Shown here one piece after another: positions 47,880 to 61,893 of a stretch of DNA of 64,000 nucleotides (positions are counted from its first letter, which is position 1; each line of letters begins with the position of its first letter). The position numbers and the translations under genes are program-made. The stretch comes from Ceratopteris richardii (lineage: Eukaryota > Streptophyta > Polypodiopsida > Polypodiales > Pteridaceae). Below the pieces are notes generated by a model. That model saw only the letters and a list, made by a program, of their open reading frames with translations, was not told the DNA's origin and searched no databases. The stretch is taken from assembly GCA_020310875.1 (NCBI GenBank), contig CM035416.1, positions 80,051,278-80,115,277 of the forward strand, given 5' to 3'.

Positions 47880-49124
47880 AGGAGGAATTAGACTTTACCA
47901 TACATATGCTTATCGAATGGACATAGGAAGGCTCCTTTGTGGCTCCAGTTGCATGAAGAGATTTATCTCTCCATAGGTATGTTGTGAGCTAATATGTTTG
48001 GTCACCCCACTATCAAAGTACCAAACATCTAAGTCTATTGTAGATATGCACTGCTCATGAGAAGATGGGTTAAAACTGCAAACAGTAGTAAATGCCCATT
48101 CTTCATCCTACAAAAGATTACCAGACTTTGTTTTCGGTGTAGAGGCCTTTGCAACAACCATTCCGACCTCTTTCTTCTTTGCCTCTTTAGCAGCCTGTAT
48201 TGGACATCTCTTAATTACATGATCATTTGCTTTACAGTATTTGCAAAACCATTTTTGCTTTTTTGATTTCTTCTCATCTTTGTCTTCCTTCTTTGATTGT
48301 GGAGAATTAGCAGATTTCTGCTTACTAGTAGAAGAGCTCCATTTTCCCTTGCCCTTCTAACTAGCCAAGAAATCTTGATCTACAACATGCATAATAGAGC
48401 TGTTTTTCCTAGACTAATCTCCCTGGAACAAAACAAAAACTAACTCTTCAAATGTTAAGGCATTTGGATTGTCTTTCGTCATCAAATGAAGAGTAGAAGC
48501 AAAACTCTGATATGAGTCATGAAGATCGTTCAGAACAATCTACACAAGTGAACTATCAAGAAGGACTTCATCATTAAAAATCAATTGTTCCTTCAAGTGT
48601 TTGATCTTTGTTAGAAAACTGTCCATAAAATCACCTTCATTCATATGCTCACTCTCCAATTGTTTTCGGAGGTAAGCAACACGAGCCTCATTTCTAGCTT
48701 GATAGAATGTGGTAAGTGTATCCCAAGTAGCCTTAGCTATTCTGCAAGAGCGAAGGTGAGGAATAATGGCACATTTGATAGACAAGGCTATCAGTGCATG
48801 TGCTTGAGCATCTCTGCCAACCCAATGAATTCTCTCTACACTAGCTGTAGCAAAAACAATAGCACGAACAGGAATTTGTAGAATATCACCATCTTTGACA
48901 CCATTTGCATCAGCTTCAATACCTATATTTGGATTCAATACCTGTATTTGGAGTACCTTTGCAGGTGTAATAGGACATTTTTCAACACCCTGCACAATAT
49001 TCCACAGTCCTTTTGCGACCAATACATGACACATCGTATAAGCCCACAATGGATAATTGGTAGCATCCAACTTATCCTCAACAGGAAACATACGGAATAC
49101 ATCACCGCTTTTGACCATGGCCAC
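47880..49124 (-). pseudogene. Family-B copia gag and protease remnant
   Basis: Gag starts with MAMVKSGDVFRMFPVEDKL and contains NYPLWAYTMCHVLVAKGLWN (49124-48540). After stops, minus-strand translation gives a zinc knuckle CKYCKANDHVIKRC (about 48,200-48,245) and the protease motif VWYFDSGVTKHI (about 48,005-48,040), where the usual active site is DSGAT. Stops near 48,540 and 48,410 break the frame. It complements the family-B copy at 14.4-17.5 kb, which lacks this part. Confidence 0.75.
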
Positions 49125-49426
49125 TGGCTAAAATACCTTGATGCAGAAAAATGGTATCTGAAAAAGTTGAACAAAGCTACCTAAACGAGTTTTGCTAGAC
49201 TTGTAGCAGACTTCGAGACGCTTATATTGGTGAAGCAAAACTTATATATATCTTTGGCTCAAAAGAAAGAAATAACTTGCACAAGCACTGTGATAGTGTG
49301 TTTGGAGGTCGAAACGAGCTCAGATTGCCCTGAGTATGCACACCAAATTTCTTGTGATTCTGAGATTGTGACCGGAGGGGTATCGATGACTCCCTAGATG
49401 AAGTGGCGACTTGCGCTCATACCAAT

Positions 49427-49657
49427 TGTTGGAGTTAGACGTCTGTGGAAGCATGCGAACAACACAAGGAAGAAGAAGAAGCTTGGAGCATAACACACAA
49501 TAATGAATGTATTACCACTAGAATGTATAAAGATAAGTAGCCCCTTAGGGCAATATGTGTATATACAAGTTGCGGGAAAAGAACCTCCTAAAGAGGGAAA
49601 AAAGTGCCCTTGCATTCCTAGGGTGTTCACACACATCACTACCTAAACATATCAGCA
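49427..49657 (-). repeat. Family-B copia 5' LTR, 231 bp
   Basis: On the plus strand it runs from TGTTGGAGTTAGACG to ACATATCAGCA. The minus strand continues with ATTGGTATGAGCGC, a degenerate primer binding site. Confidence 0.85.
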
Positions 49658-51800
49658 AGTATCTGCTACGGTTTTTTCACGGACACATAAAAATGTTCTT
49701 ATGGAATCTTTAACAATGACATATGGGGTTGAATCTTTAAGTAATTTGAGATCTCACAAAGTCATGGAATTGAAGAGTGTTTCACAAATCATCAACCATC
49801 AATAATCAAAATTGGATACACTACTTTTCCTTAGAAATTTCAATAGGAAGGATGTGGCATTCAGCACATCTCAGCATTATGCTGATAACAAATAACATCA
49901 ACCTAGATTATTTTTGGATCCTTGTGAATACGCATAGAGCTTTAAAAGCAGGCTTAAAAGTTAATTTTCTCACTTGAGTAAAAGATGTGCGATGGTTGTT
50001 GAAAGTCGGCTTTATCTCCAAAAGCTACCCCGCATTTCAGCTAATTACGTCCTTGAGGAGTTTCAGAGTTTGGCACTGCTGTACGTATTTCGTTAAACTC
50101 CTTTTGGATTCTGTCTTTGAAAGTCCATAATAGCTCTTAAGTTACAGCCTCCCTTTCTTTTTTCTTTATGTGAATCCGTAAACATAGATAAGGCTCGATT
50201 TTTCTCTCTCTTTCTCTCTCTCACACACACACTCTCTCTCTGTCGCATTGTCTATGTCTTTTTTTCTTCTCTATTTTATGAAGCATAACGTTTTATCCGT
50301 GCACATTTAAGATCATTTTGACTACAGGCATAGCCAAGATGAGCTTTTGCGAGTTTGCATGAAGTTAGAGTATGAATATAACCATTTTGCAAGTTCTCTA
50401 ATATGATCTTTTCATGGTGGCTATCAACTTCTGCACACCCGTTTCAAGTTTTGACTTGTGAATAAAGTATCTGTACTTGAATTTAGACACATACACATAT
50501 CAGATATTTTCAGATGTTCCAAACTTTGAATAGAATGAAATAACTGGTTACTCTCGGGTCATATGCTGTTACAAATTGATTTCATATTGTTGAGAATTAT
50601 ACAGGAACAACTCTTCCCTTATTAGTCATGTACTCTCTCTCTCTCTCTCTCTCTCCCCGTTTTCTTCTCCTTCTTCTTCACATCTCAATATGTTCCCCTC
50701 TTTATTTCTTCCTCCAGCCTCTCTCTCTCTCTCTCTATTCATCTATCTCATTCTCTCTCTCTGCAATTCTCTTGCCACGCTATAGTTAGTCTTCCTTCCG
50801 TAGTGCGGTTGAACTATCCAGCAGCCTAGGATTCTTCTGAATGTAGATTCATTTCTTTATTTTAGAGAGATAGTGCTAAGAAGCATTATATACTGTATAT
50901 GGATTTATGAATTCATGTATGTATGAATTTTTGTTTGCTTGTTTATATTTGTGTATTTAGGTTTATATGTACATATGCATGCATGATGGAACTATGTGTA
51001 CATGCATATATGTATGTATGTGTGTATATGTATGTATGTATGAATGTATGCATGTATGTGATTGACTCAAATCACCCCTTCTACATAATGAGAGGCAAGG
51101 CATGTGAAAGTCGTAAAATAGAGTCAAAGACAATAAGAACAAAGATATCATTCCTGAATAAAAAAAACCTCTTGAGTTCATTCGCATAGATTGAAAAGAC
51201 TCCCTATCATTAATGGAATGGTGAGAATAGAGGTATGTATCATAAAAGCTCCCCTTTGTACATCATATAAGCTCCCCTTTGTACATTAATTGTTAGTCAT
51301 CCTTTTGTACCTGCACTATCAAATAACCATAGTTGCTGAGGACTACGCAAGTCTAGAGTATTTGGAAGACAGCTATGAGGTTTGGTGAAGTGTCACTCGT
51401 CTTGATGGGAACCATTGCACATATTTTACAAGTTAGAAAAGGAACTTTTTTTACTGCTTTAAAATCTCTACATATATTTACACGCTGCTAACATAAACTT
51501 GAGATGTGACAAATGCAGCATCCATACTATTGAATTTTAAAAGAAAAACTAGTGTATCCATTTTTTTCTATTCATATTTGATGACATCATGATAAAATAT
51601 TCGACGCCGTGACTTTGTAAAATTACAAACTAGTTAAATCATATGATAGTGCCCAATTACATATATAAACATTAACACTACTGCAATAGAATAGCATCTA
51701 TTCAGATGAGTATGTTTGCATTTAAATAGAGTTGAGAAAAAGCGAGAGACAGAGAGAAGGAGAGAGATAAATAGAGAGAGAGAGAGAGTATGCTTGCACT
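49658..51800. other. Unassigned sequence with CT/GA and TATG simple repeats
   Basis: No gene was seen. Simple repeats lie at about 50,205-50,242 (CT and CA), 50,632-50,654 (CT), 50,720-50,762 (CT), 51,000-51,060 (TATG-like) and 51,730-51,790 (GA). Confidence 0.4.
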
Positions 51801-52659
51801 TCAAGAATGATGACAACATGAGGGCTCACAATCGAAAACATTTGCTAGCTCAGAGGTTCTGACAAGCGTGTCATTGAGAGATTCAAGACGGACATTGCTG
51901 TCCACGTCCCGTAGGGGAATTGGTTTGCCTGTGGCCTTTTTGAAGTAGAGGTGGGAGATCCTCTGGATACTATGTCCATTCACTTTTGTAGAGTTGCACT
52001 TTCAAAGTTAAAACCCAGGGGAGTAACCTTCGGCTGAACTTCCATTCAAGAAAAAGGGACATCGCGAAAGAGAAAATGCAGCAAGAACAGCTCCTGTGTG
52101 GCAAGTGAGCAATGAATACACTGGTACGACCAGTTAGTGAGCACTTGTAGAGATAGTTGCGTTATAACATTGTAAAACATATCTACAGGTGTGCGCCTAC
52201 TTCCTGTTTGATCAATAATAGAGAAGGAGAACAAGCAGTAGCACAGAGAATCGGCTCCATTGTCTATGGAAGACATTGAGAAAAGTTCCGGCTGCCATTT
52301 GAGGAGAGTGAGACAAAGCTGTAGCCACGCTAAAGCTCTACGAAGAGAGAAAGCACGCTCCATTGTCGGAGAACTCATTACGGAGATTTCTGTAGAAACA
52401 TGAACCGCCATCACCATTACAATGCTTTTCACAAGTTGCAGAGAGAATGAAGGGGTGGAAGTTTGGCTACTTCAGCAGCACTAGTAGAGAATGTTGCCAG
52501 CAAGGGAGCGAGTACCACTTGCGACAACAGATTAGAGAGAGAATTACTATGAGCCGCAATGGACTGCCTCATGGACGAAAGAGAAAGAGACAAGTCGGTT
52601 GTCATGCGGACAGGATGGCCATCATGTTGCTCCGAAGTTGCATTGAGCTGAGACTCCAT
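51801..52659 (-). pseudogene. Possible degraded host-gene fragment, product unknown
   Basis: Three consecutive minus-strand frames look more protein-like than their surroundings. They are 52659-52429 (Ser/Leu-rich start, LSLSLSSMRQSIAAHS), 52432-52046 (STEISVMSSPTMERAFSLRR, TPVDMFYNVITQL) and 51983-51801. The second follows the first with a one-frame shift, as expected from an exon or an indel. I cannot name a family. It could also be a chance open stretch. Confidence 0.3.
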
Positions 52660-53279
52660 TACGATTGCAGCAGCCTGAGAGAAGCACTGATGTTATTTAG
52701 CGTGCCACTAAATTCGAGCCAGCCTCGCGCAAAGATCCACCAATCGCAACGGACTATTAACCGAGTCTATAGTAATGCATCTACAGGGCATTAGAGGTAT
52801 TTTTTTTTTAGAGTAAAATGAATTGAAAACACACTCAATGAATTCTTTATCTATGAATTCTTCATCAAATACTCTATGAAAATGAATGGGAATCCATCAA
52901 ATACTTGTCAAAGCTCTTACGTAAAGAGATTAGATACCATTTCACAAAAGAAAGTAGGAACTTCCCTATGAGCTCTATCTCCATGTCATTTGCAATAGTC
53001 TCTTCATCATATGATATTGATGGAAAGGAGGATCAAACTTTAGAATAGCTCAATGCACGTTAATAATAGGTGAACAAGGCTTCGACAACAACCAAAGGCA
53101 ACCAAAAAGGGAGCTTATCAACACTCTCAAGATCAAAAAAATACTCAAACATCAAATCAGTGGGTACTAGAAAGGCTACATCAACAAAGACAAGGAGGCT
53201 TTCTTCCAACAAAGATCCAAGAAGAAAGAAAATGGATCCAAAAGCACCACCTAGCACATGATGTAAAACCCTTCTACAT

Positions 53280-53560
53280 GTCTAGGGATCCCATGTTTCC
53301 CTAAGTCCCGACAAAATAACTTCGATCCCAAATGTCCTAGTATATTTCTAGGGATCCCATATGTCTCTATGTCCTAGGCATTCCATATGTCCCACTACTA
53401 TGGATCCCAGATGTCCATGGATACAAAACCCACATGGATGCCATATGTCCATGAAAAACAAGGAATGCCATATGTCCAAGCTATATCTAAGGATCTCATA
53501 TGTGCTTATATCTAAAGACTCAGTGGGCTAAGTGATGCAATATGTCACTGGCTCCCCACA
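53280..53560. repeat. Degenerate CCATATGTCC short repeats
   Basis: About ten copies of ATCCCATATGTCC-like sequence occur at irregular spacing. Confidence 0.6.
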
Positions 53561-53593
53561 TTACAAAAAAAGTGTTATCACATGGAGGGGGGG

Positions 53594-54640
53594 TGTTGAA
53601 AGTTCCATGTTCCACCCTTTTGTCCAAGCTTAAAATCAGTCTTGTGAAAGCTCATTTATCCAACATGCAAGGAGATTTTCCATCTACTCCATATAAGGAG
53701 GACATCAGTTCACTCCCAATGTTCATTCACTTTAGCACATTGCCAAGGGTGTCCACTCTCATCTCCCCATGGGGTCTCCATGCTCATAGAGCATATTATG
53801 TAAGTTTATTTCCATTTTAGTTCATTCATCATGTTTTCATATCTCTTGTTCTTTTCTACATAGCTTGTGTGATGTGTGGATGTTAGTAGAGGAGTAGTGC
53901 CTCTTTATTTCAATAAATATCCTTTTAGGATGAGGTACATTGCCTTGCTGCTAGAAGATACATGGGATTGTATTGAAGGTGTCTTAGTTCTTCATCAAAA
54001 ATTTCTTATAGCATAGAACTATCATATAAAATGTTGGCTCTCCATTGCAGATGCATATAATGGAGATATGGTACATAGCATTTAATATATTTGGAGTCTA
54101 CCTAAATGCATTCATCCCTTTTGAAGAAATCAAATTTTTGTAAGATATTTCTTTTGATCTCACTCGATGTTGGTGTATAGGGAAGGTATATCTCAGAATC
54201 TATTTCTTGAGACCATGTCAAGTAGGTTGGACTCTATCACATTCTTCTCAAATTAAAATTTTATAGCTTGAATGAACTAATACCTGATATCTTAGCCTTT
54301 TCTAGTTACTGCAAATTCTCTAATATATTTATCCTTCTATAGTTTCCTTTTCTTCAAGCAGTCTCTTTAGTGGAGGACATTCTCCTCTAGTTTTGATGGT
54401 GAGATGGTGGTTGATTGTCTTGTTGTTGTTTGGCTTCTTGAAATATATCAAGCTTCACTTGTTGATCTCTCACTACAATTGCAACCATTGTTGTGCTCGT
54501 GATGGCCTTTTTCGCAATTTCTTGAGCGGTGTTTGTAGAGTGGCTATCATGGCACCCGTTGCATTGTTTTCTTCCTCTATTCATGACTTTTCTTGTATGA
54601 TCTCATTATAGCTCATTTGATCTGATTCTTGAAGATCTAT
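53594..54640 (+). repeat. Possible LTR of an unclassified retroelement
   Basis: A polypurine tract (GGAGGGGGGG, 53,584-53,593) is followed by TGTTGAAAGTTCC. There is a TATA-like CCATATAAGG at about 53,689 and an AATAAA at about 53,912. TTGGCACTAGAGTATC near 54,640 is only weakly similar to a copia primer site. No second copy was found in the window, so the right boundary is a guess. Confidence 0.3.
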
Positions 54641-57251
54641 TGGCACTAGAGTATCAATTTGTAAACAGATCAATAGAATCTTAATGTCATATCTTAGTTT
54701 TTTGTTACTTTCTATCAAATCTTTAATGGACTTCTTAATTGCTCCATCTTTTTATTAGACATTGAATGTTAAATATATAACTATTAAAATTCTTGTTGAA
54801 GCTTTCTATATCTTTGCTGGATTTCTTTTATCCACTTGATGTAGTAATTGAGTATCTTACATTACTAAAGTGCGTGCTATCTTTAGAATCTATATTTCTT
54901 GTTATATTGTGGTGATTTCTTTTTCACACTCTTCTCTATTTCTATATGCAGTCATTGAAGTATCATTAGATCTCGCCAACATGTGGCCCAATTTCTTGAT
55001 ATCAATTTGAACAAGGGAAATTAATTTACCACTTCTCCATGGTTGTAGTTGTCTTTGAGGATTCTACAATAACGCAAGTGGGTCTTGAGTTTGCAACAAT
55101 GAAGAGGGATGGATGGGTAATGAAAGTGCCACTGTGATGAATTTTATGGTTAATATGACTAAAATGGTTAGTGATATTGCCATTTGTATTAGGGAAGTAC
55201 TTTGCACCACAACTCCACTTGTCTGGTCTTCAAAAACTCAATAATAGAAATTTGTGTCACAGTGAATTCATATATGTCGATGGGAGGTGGTGATGGTGGT
55301 CTTGACATGTTCATCATGTCTAGATCATATATACGAATAAATTTCGGAGTTGATAATGTGATTGGAATTTGGAATTGGGTTCTTCTACCGTGGAGGTCTT
55401 CTTCCATATGAGATTGAGTGGATACGTGTTCTTCATGGGAAGGTTGTGTGGATGCATATCTTTCTTGTTTTTCCATTTCTTAAACTTTTGTACATCATTG
55501 CCATTATCTTCATGATTGGGCCTTATTGGTTGCGAGAAGAGGGTTGCTCTTTGTTGACCTAATTTCATTTTTGTTTTAGTACATATCCTTTGCAATGCCT
55601 CTTCATATTGGCATGGTATGTCTACCATAATCACTTCAATGCTTAATGATAGTCCAATTCGTGTTTATTGAGAAGCATACCTTATTTTTGTGTGAGATAG
55701 TGTCAGATGACTGATTGTATTCTACATGGCCTCTTGTTAAGTTTGAATGATCTCATATGTAAGGTGGGTAGAGGATATATGGGGTGTCTCCAATGTAGCT
55801 TATTCAAATGATGAGGTGCAAAAACGAAATACTTCTAGAACTTCCTTATAAGTATGCTATGAAGCTCTATGGTGCAATTATTCGTGCAATTTTTCTTCTT
55901 TTGTATCATAGAATTGCACTTCACCACAACTCCATGATCTGAATAATATTGTTATTCCTCTTGTGCCTTCGATATCCCCCCTCATCTTTTTGTATTGCTC
56001 TTCAGATGGTGTGGACATCAAACTAGGCTTGGTGTACTTAATGATAGAATAAAATTACAATCATGTAGTACAGCAATGTTGATAATGCGTGTAAGATTGG
56101 GTATCCAATGATTTGTCTTCTTTTTAGACATCTTGCATTTCCCGAATCTATTTACTTATAAATCCAAGTTGTGACGTCCACTATTGTTCCCTTCCTTGAG
56201 GCATACATCATAGCATGCCATACACATCTATGTTATACCATATAACTATCTAGGATTATTAAGAAAAAGAGTTGATAAATCAATCTTAGGGCTACTTAAA
56301 GTTGTGGACTCTTTAAATCCATGAAGGTTCACACAATCTTTGATTTTTAGTGGAGGGTGTATCTATCTCATTGATGTTTACTCAACACCGGCTATATATA
56401 AGGCTTCTCTAAAAAAAGATATGGAGTGAGGTACAAAACCCTTTTTTTGTCCCCCAACATTACTAATGATTATTCATGTCTTCTTCTATTTTCCGTCTCT
56501 CAACTGTTAGATTTCGATCATCTCAATCACTTAGTTGGAATCTTGCTTTACCATATGCAATCAAAGATAAAACTTGCACCCTAAAAGCTCCAAGTTTAAA
56601 GCAAAAATCTAGTGTGTGTTACTTTAACCCAAATTATTGAGACATTTATAACCTCCAATCTCATGTTGGCTCACAAAAAAGTGGGTTTTTCCCTCATTAC
56701 GTGATTTCTTCGTTTGAGCCAATGTACCCTTTCATAGGCTGGATCTTGTAGGAGCAATGGTGCTGATTAATAGGAAACTTAGGTATGATTTTAATGCAAT
56801 CTATCTCTTCTTGAGTCGCTACTACCGCTTGCTCCATGGAGATTCCTTCATGAGATGGCCTGATGTCTCCTTCACGTCCACTACTTGATACCATATATCT
56901 TTTTGATATGGGTTGTCTAGAGGGATACTAGTATGAGAAAGGAAAAGAAATAGAAAGTTGATTTCTAGTGTGTCAACCCCATTTAGTTGAACATGCTTAA
57001 TAAAAAAGAATAAATCATATTCATAATTCAAGATGGGGCATGTTGTGATTTTTGTTGTCGATGTGTATTTGCAAGACATAAGGTGGAAGTTTTTATCTTT
57101 TTCAAGAAAAGAAACATTCATAAGAAATAGAAAGGACTTGGAGAAAAACTAGAAACATGCAAAGCCGCAATTGTACAGGACTCATAGAATACATATGTAC
57201 ATTGCTTAAGCATGTCAAATGAGTTTTTTTTCTTTTTTTTTGGGAGGGGGG
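54641..57251. other. Unassigned AT-rich sequence
   Basis: Short minus-strand frames (55476-55189 and 56894-56697) have no recognisable domain. It may be the interior of a decayed retroelement. Confidence 0.35.
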
Positions 57252-57510
57252 CACTACAACATATGAGGAGCATACCGATGTTGTCTATACCAACGGTCAC
57301 TCCCGACGTCAGTACAAACATTGGAAAAGTCCCACTTAAGCATACCGACGGTCAAGTGACCATTGGTATGACCATTTAAAATAGATCGTCGGGATGTCTC
57401 GTGATCGTCGGTATGGGTGTCGGTATGAGTGTCGATATATGCATCAGTATGAGCATCGGTATAGGTGTCGGTAATTTATTGGAAATTACCGATGCCCATA
57501 TCGATGCATA
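57252..57510 (+). mobile_element. CACTA-like transposon end with TCGGTATG subterminal repeats
   Basis: CACTACAACATATGAGGAGC starts at 57,252. It is followed by many copies of TCGGTATG or its complement CATACCGA, in both orientations, to about 57,500. A CACTA terminus with clustered subterminal repeats is the standard layout of that superfamily. The partner terminus is not visible and may have been lost. Confidence 0.5.
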
Positions 57511-57604
57511 TATTGAGGCCGTGTTTTAAACACATGTTTTACATTGAGTACTACTTTCTTTTGTCAAACTTGCGCATGCAAACCGAATTGTGAGTTGCAT
57601 TGCC

Positions 57605-58741
57605 TTGTGCACACACACACACACACACAGATATCTCTCTCACTACACACACACGCTCTCTCTCTCTTTAGATCTCACATCTTGGTAAGTGGTGCGCATA
57701 CTCTTAGTCTTTGTCTTTCTCTATGATTTATGTTTTATAATTTTTCTTTTCTTTGATTTTGCAAAAGTTTTTTGGCATTGATTCTTTGGAATTCGAGGAT
57801 AGACGACATACATCATGCTTTGACGACAACGATCCAAAAGAGGGACATACTTGTAAGTGATTGTTTTATTCTCTATTTATAGAGAGAGAGAGATGAGATA
57901 TATATATATATAGAGAGAGAGAGAGATAAAGAGAGATGAAGGAGAGGAAGATAGAGATAGGAAGATAGAGCATAAATACACACACACATACATACACACA
58001 CATGTACACATGCATACATACACAGACACATGTACAGACATGCATACATAAACACATATACACACATGCATGCATACATACACACACACATATACACACA
58101 TGAATGCGTGCATACACACACATACACATATACACATATGCATACATACACACACATGCATACACACATACATACACATACACATATACACACATGCATA
58201 CACACACATACATACACACATACATACACACACATATACATACATGCATACACACACACATGCATGCATACATACACACACATATACACACATGCATGCA
58301 TACACACACATGTACACATGCATACATACACATACACATATACACACATGCATACATTCACACACATACACATATACACACATGCATAAATACACACACA
58401 TGTACACACATGCATACATACACACATATACACACATGCATGCATACATACACACACATATACACACATGCATGCATACACACATGCATACATACACACA
58501 CACACACATACATACACACATGCATGCACACACACACATACATACACATGCATGCATACACACACATGCATACATACACACACACATATACACACATGCA
58601 TACATACACACACATATACACACACACATACATACACACACATATACACACATGCATACATACACACACATACACATATACACACATGCATACATTCACA
58701 CACACATACGTGCACACATGCACACATATGCACACACATAT
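57605..58741. repeat. CA/CT tracts and CATA compound microsatellite
   Basis: (CA)n at about 57,609-57,628 and CT/GA tracts lead into a CATA/CACA microsatellite at 57,977-58,741, with a loose higher-order unit of roughly 25-40 bp (ACACATGCATACATACACAC). Its open frames on both strands are artefacts. Confidence 0.92.
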
Positions 58742-59345
<604 letters not shown>

Positions 59346-61893
59346 ATATAATAAGTGGGAAGCATTCACCACTGCCATGATCATGTACATGGATATGCAA
59401 GTACTAGATCTCAACACACTCATGGGATAACACATCACTCATGAAGCCAAGATTATGAAGAATGGAGAAAAGTAAAAATGTAATCAATCCTCTAGCCCAT
59501 ACACTGATAAAGGTAGAAGTAAAGATGCCAAAAGAAAAGGGAAGGAATATGGTGAAGAAGTAAGTACCTCCCAAGATAAATTTGTAGGAAGAGGAAGACA
59601 TTCAAAAGGAAGAGGTAGATGAGGTAGACAAGGTGGCGAGAGATTTCAAATCTCCTCGTCTTGTCACATATGCAGACTTAAAAACGATATGATTGAGCAT
59701 TTCTCCAAGAGTCCAAGAAACCAAATAGGAAGAGGATACAACAAAGGGGGATATGGAGCTCTTAGAGGAATATACAACAATAACTATTACTACAGTTGAA
59801 ATAAAAACTTAAACCAAAAAATATCAAGGAAGTTACAAAGGAAGGAGAGACTTCAACAATTATACTAATGATCAATCACAACGAGAATATCTTCTACTCA
59901 TGAAGATGACTATGAAAGGAGATAAATTAGATGAACATGTATTTGGAATTGATTCAAGATGTTCAAATCATGTATCAACAAATGTAGCATGGATGTCATT
60001 TGGGAGACTCTAAGAACAAGCATGAAGTTAAAACAAGAGATGACACAAGGCACCATCTAGAGAAGATCGGAAATGTGAAGACATCAAATAATAATATGAA
60101 TTTATTGAGGAGGTTTCTCTACGAACCTAGCATTACAAAGAACCAGATAAGTTTAGGACAAATTGTGGAGAAGGAATTGCCAGTGAGATTTACAAGGTAT
60201 AGAGCCTATGTGGAAGATCCATACCAAGGATACAAGAAGATTTCCAAAGGTTAAACGATAGGTAGACCATTCACCTTTGAACTCCAAGACACAAGGAACA
60301 TAGCATTGTTCAATTATGGCACACAAACTATTTCATAAATAGATGTTTGGAACAAAATGCTAGCTTACATTGGAGATAAGATCTTGAAGAAAATTAAAAT
60401 ATATCAAAGTTTACTTGTACTACCTAATATCACAAAACAACATATGATTTACAAATGCACTGCATGCCAATTTGGAAAGTCTCACAGGCAACCTTTCACA
60501 AAAAAGGGATACATACATGGAGATATCTTAGAGCTTGTCCACACTGATGTTTGGGGAACATGTAAAGAAACATCTATCTCTGGGTCAAGGTATTATGTGT
60601 CTTTGATTGATGATTGTAGCACATGGAGTATACTCTATTTCATGAAACATAAATATGGAATATTTTCTTGTTTCAAAAAGTATATTCTACTTGTAGGAAA
60701 CAAAACATGTAGAACATTAAAAAGGATAAGGTTTGACACAGGTGGAGAATACTTGTCACAAAAGTTTGCCTATTTCTTACAAGAGAGAGGAAGTAAAAGA
60801 GTGATTACAAAAATATATACATTTGTGCAAAATGGTGTAGGAGAAAGAAGGAATACAACCATTGTGGAAGCATCCATGTCAATGCTTAATGAGAAGAAGC
60901 TACCCAATTACTTATGGATAGAGGTAAAATCCACTACCAGTTATCTTATCAACAACTTGATTTCAAAATCCTTTGAAGGAATGACACACTATGAAGCTAC
61001 AAATTAGATCATTGTAGGATATTGGATGCATTGCATATGCACACATACCATCACAAATAAGAGGGAAGCTTGATTCCAAGGTAGAGAAATGGGTGTTCAT
61101 AGGCTATAACGTAAATCAAGAGGGCTATAGGCTTTATAATGCTAGCACTAAAATTTTCATAGTAAGTCAAGATGTAGTAATTGATGAAATAAATCTTAGT
61201 TTGAAGATGATTGTAGGAAAATAAATTTACCTTATGACTTGGAGGATGATTTTCCAACTCTATCAAGAAAAACTCCACATACACACTTGAAGAGTCAAGT
61301 AAATTAGAGGATGACTTGAAGACACTTAGAAGGGAGATCGAGTCTTGGAACTCCAAAGGAAAAGCCAACATGCGGGAATTAAGAGATGTAGCACAATCAT
61401 CTGAACAAACAATCAGGAGGCCTATAATGAAAATTAAGAAGCTAGAAAGGTATGTATATGATACCTCACTATTCACTAAGCACTCTATATACATGTCTTT
61501 AGAAAAAAACTCTAAAGGACCCTCATCATATGAGGAAGCCAAGAAGAAGCCAAACTGGAAGCATGCCATGGAGGAAGAAATTGAAGCATTGCAGGAGAAA
61601 AACACTTGGGACTTAGTTCCCAAGATATCAACCATGAAGCGCATTGTATCAAGATGGATCTACAAGGTTAAAAAAGAACTTTGATGGAAACATAGAGAGA
61701 TACAAGGCTATATCATTAGCCAAGGGTATGCTCAAACACAAGGCATTCATTATGAGGAGATATTCTCTCTTGTAGAAAAGATGACTATAATTAAAATATT
61801 CATGAGTATTTCATCTACCAAGAATTGGAATATTTACCAGATGGATATCAAGAATGCCTTCCTGAATGGATGGATTTGAGAAGAGGTGTACAT
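59346..61893 (+). pseudogene. Degenerate family-A-like copia gag-pol
   Basis: Translation pieces follow the family-A protein in order: the end of gag near 59,360 (WEAF, YMDMQ), an RG-rich part and a decayed knuckle near 59,660, and protease near 59,950 (IDSRCSNHV, with DSG altered to DSR). Integrase is 60357-61007 (HTDVWGTCKE, LIDDCSTW, NGVGERRNTT), and the start of RT is 61316-61893, ending at a stop after MDIKNAFLNGWI. LTRs were not found. Many stops and a Gly-to-Arg change at the protease site show long decay. Confidence 0.75.

Larger units (their letters stand above)
47750..49657 (-). mobile_element. Family-B copia fragment: 5' LTR, gag and protease
   Basis: The LTR is 49427-49657 and the gag is 49124-48540. 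A CCHC knuckle lies near 48,240 and a protease active site near 48,010. The element stops short of integrase at the microsatellite boundary near 47,750. Confidence 0.8.
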
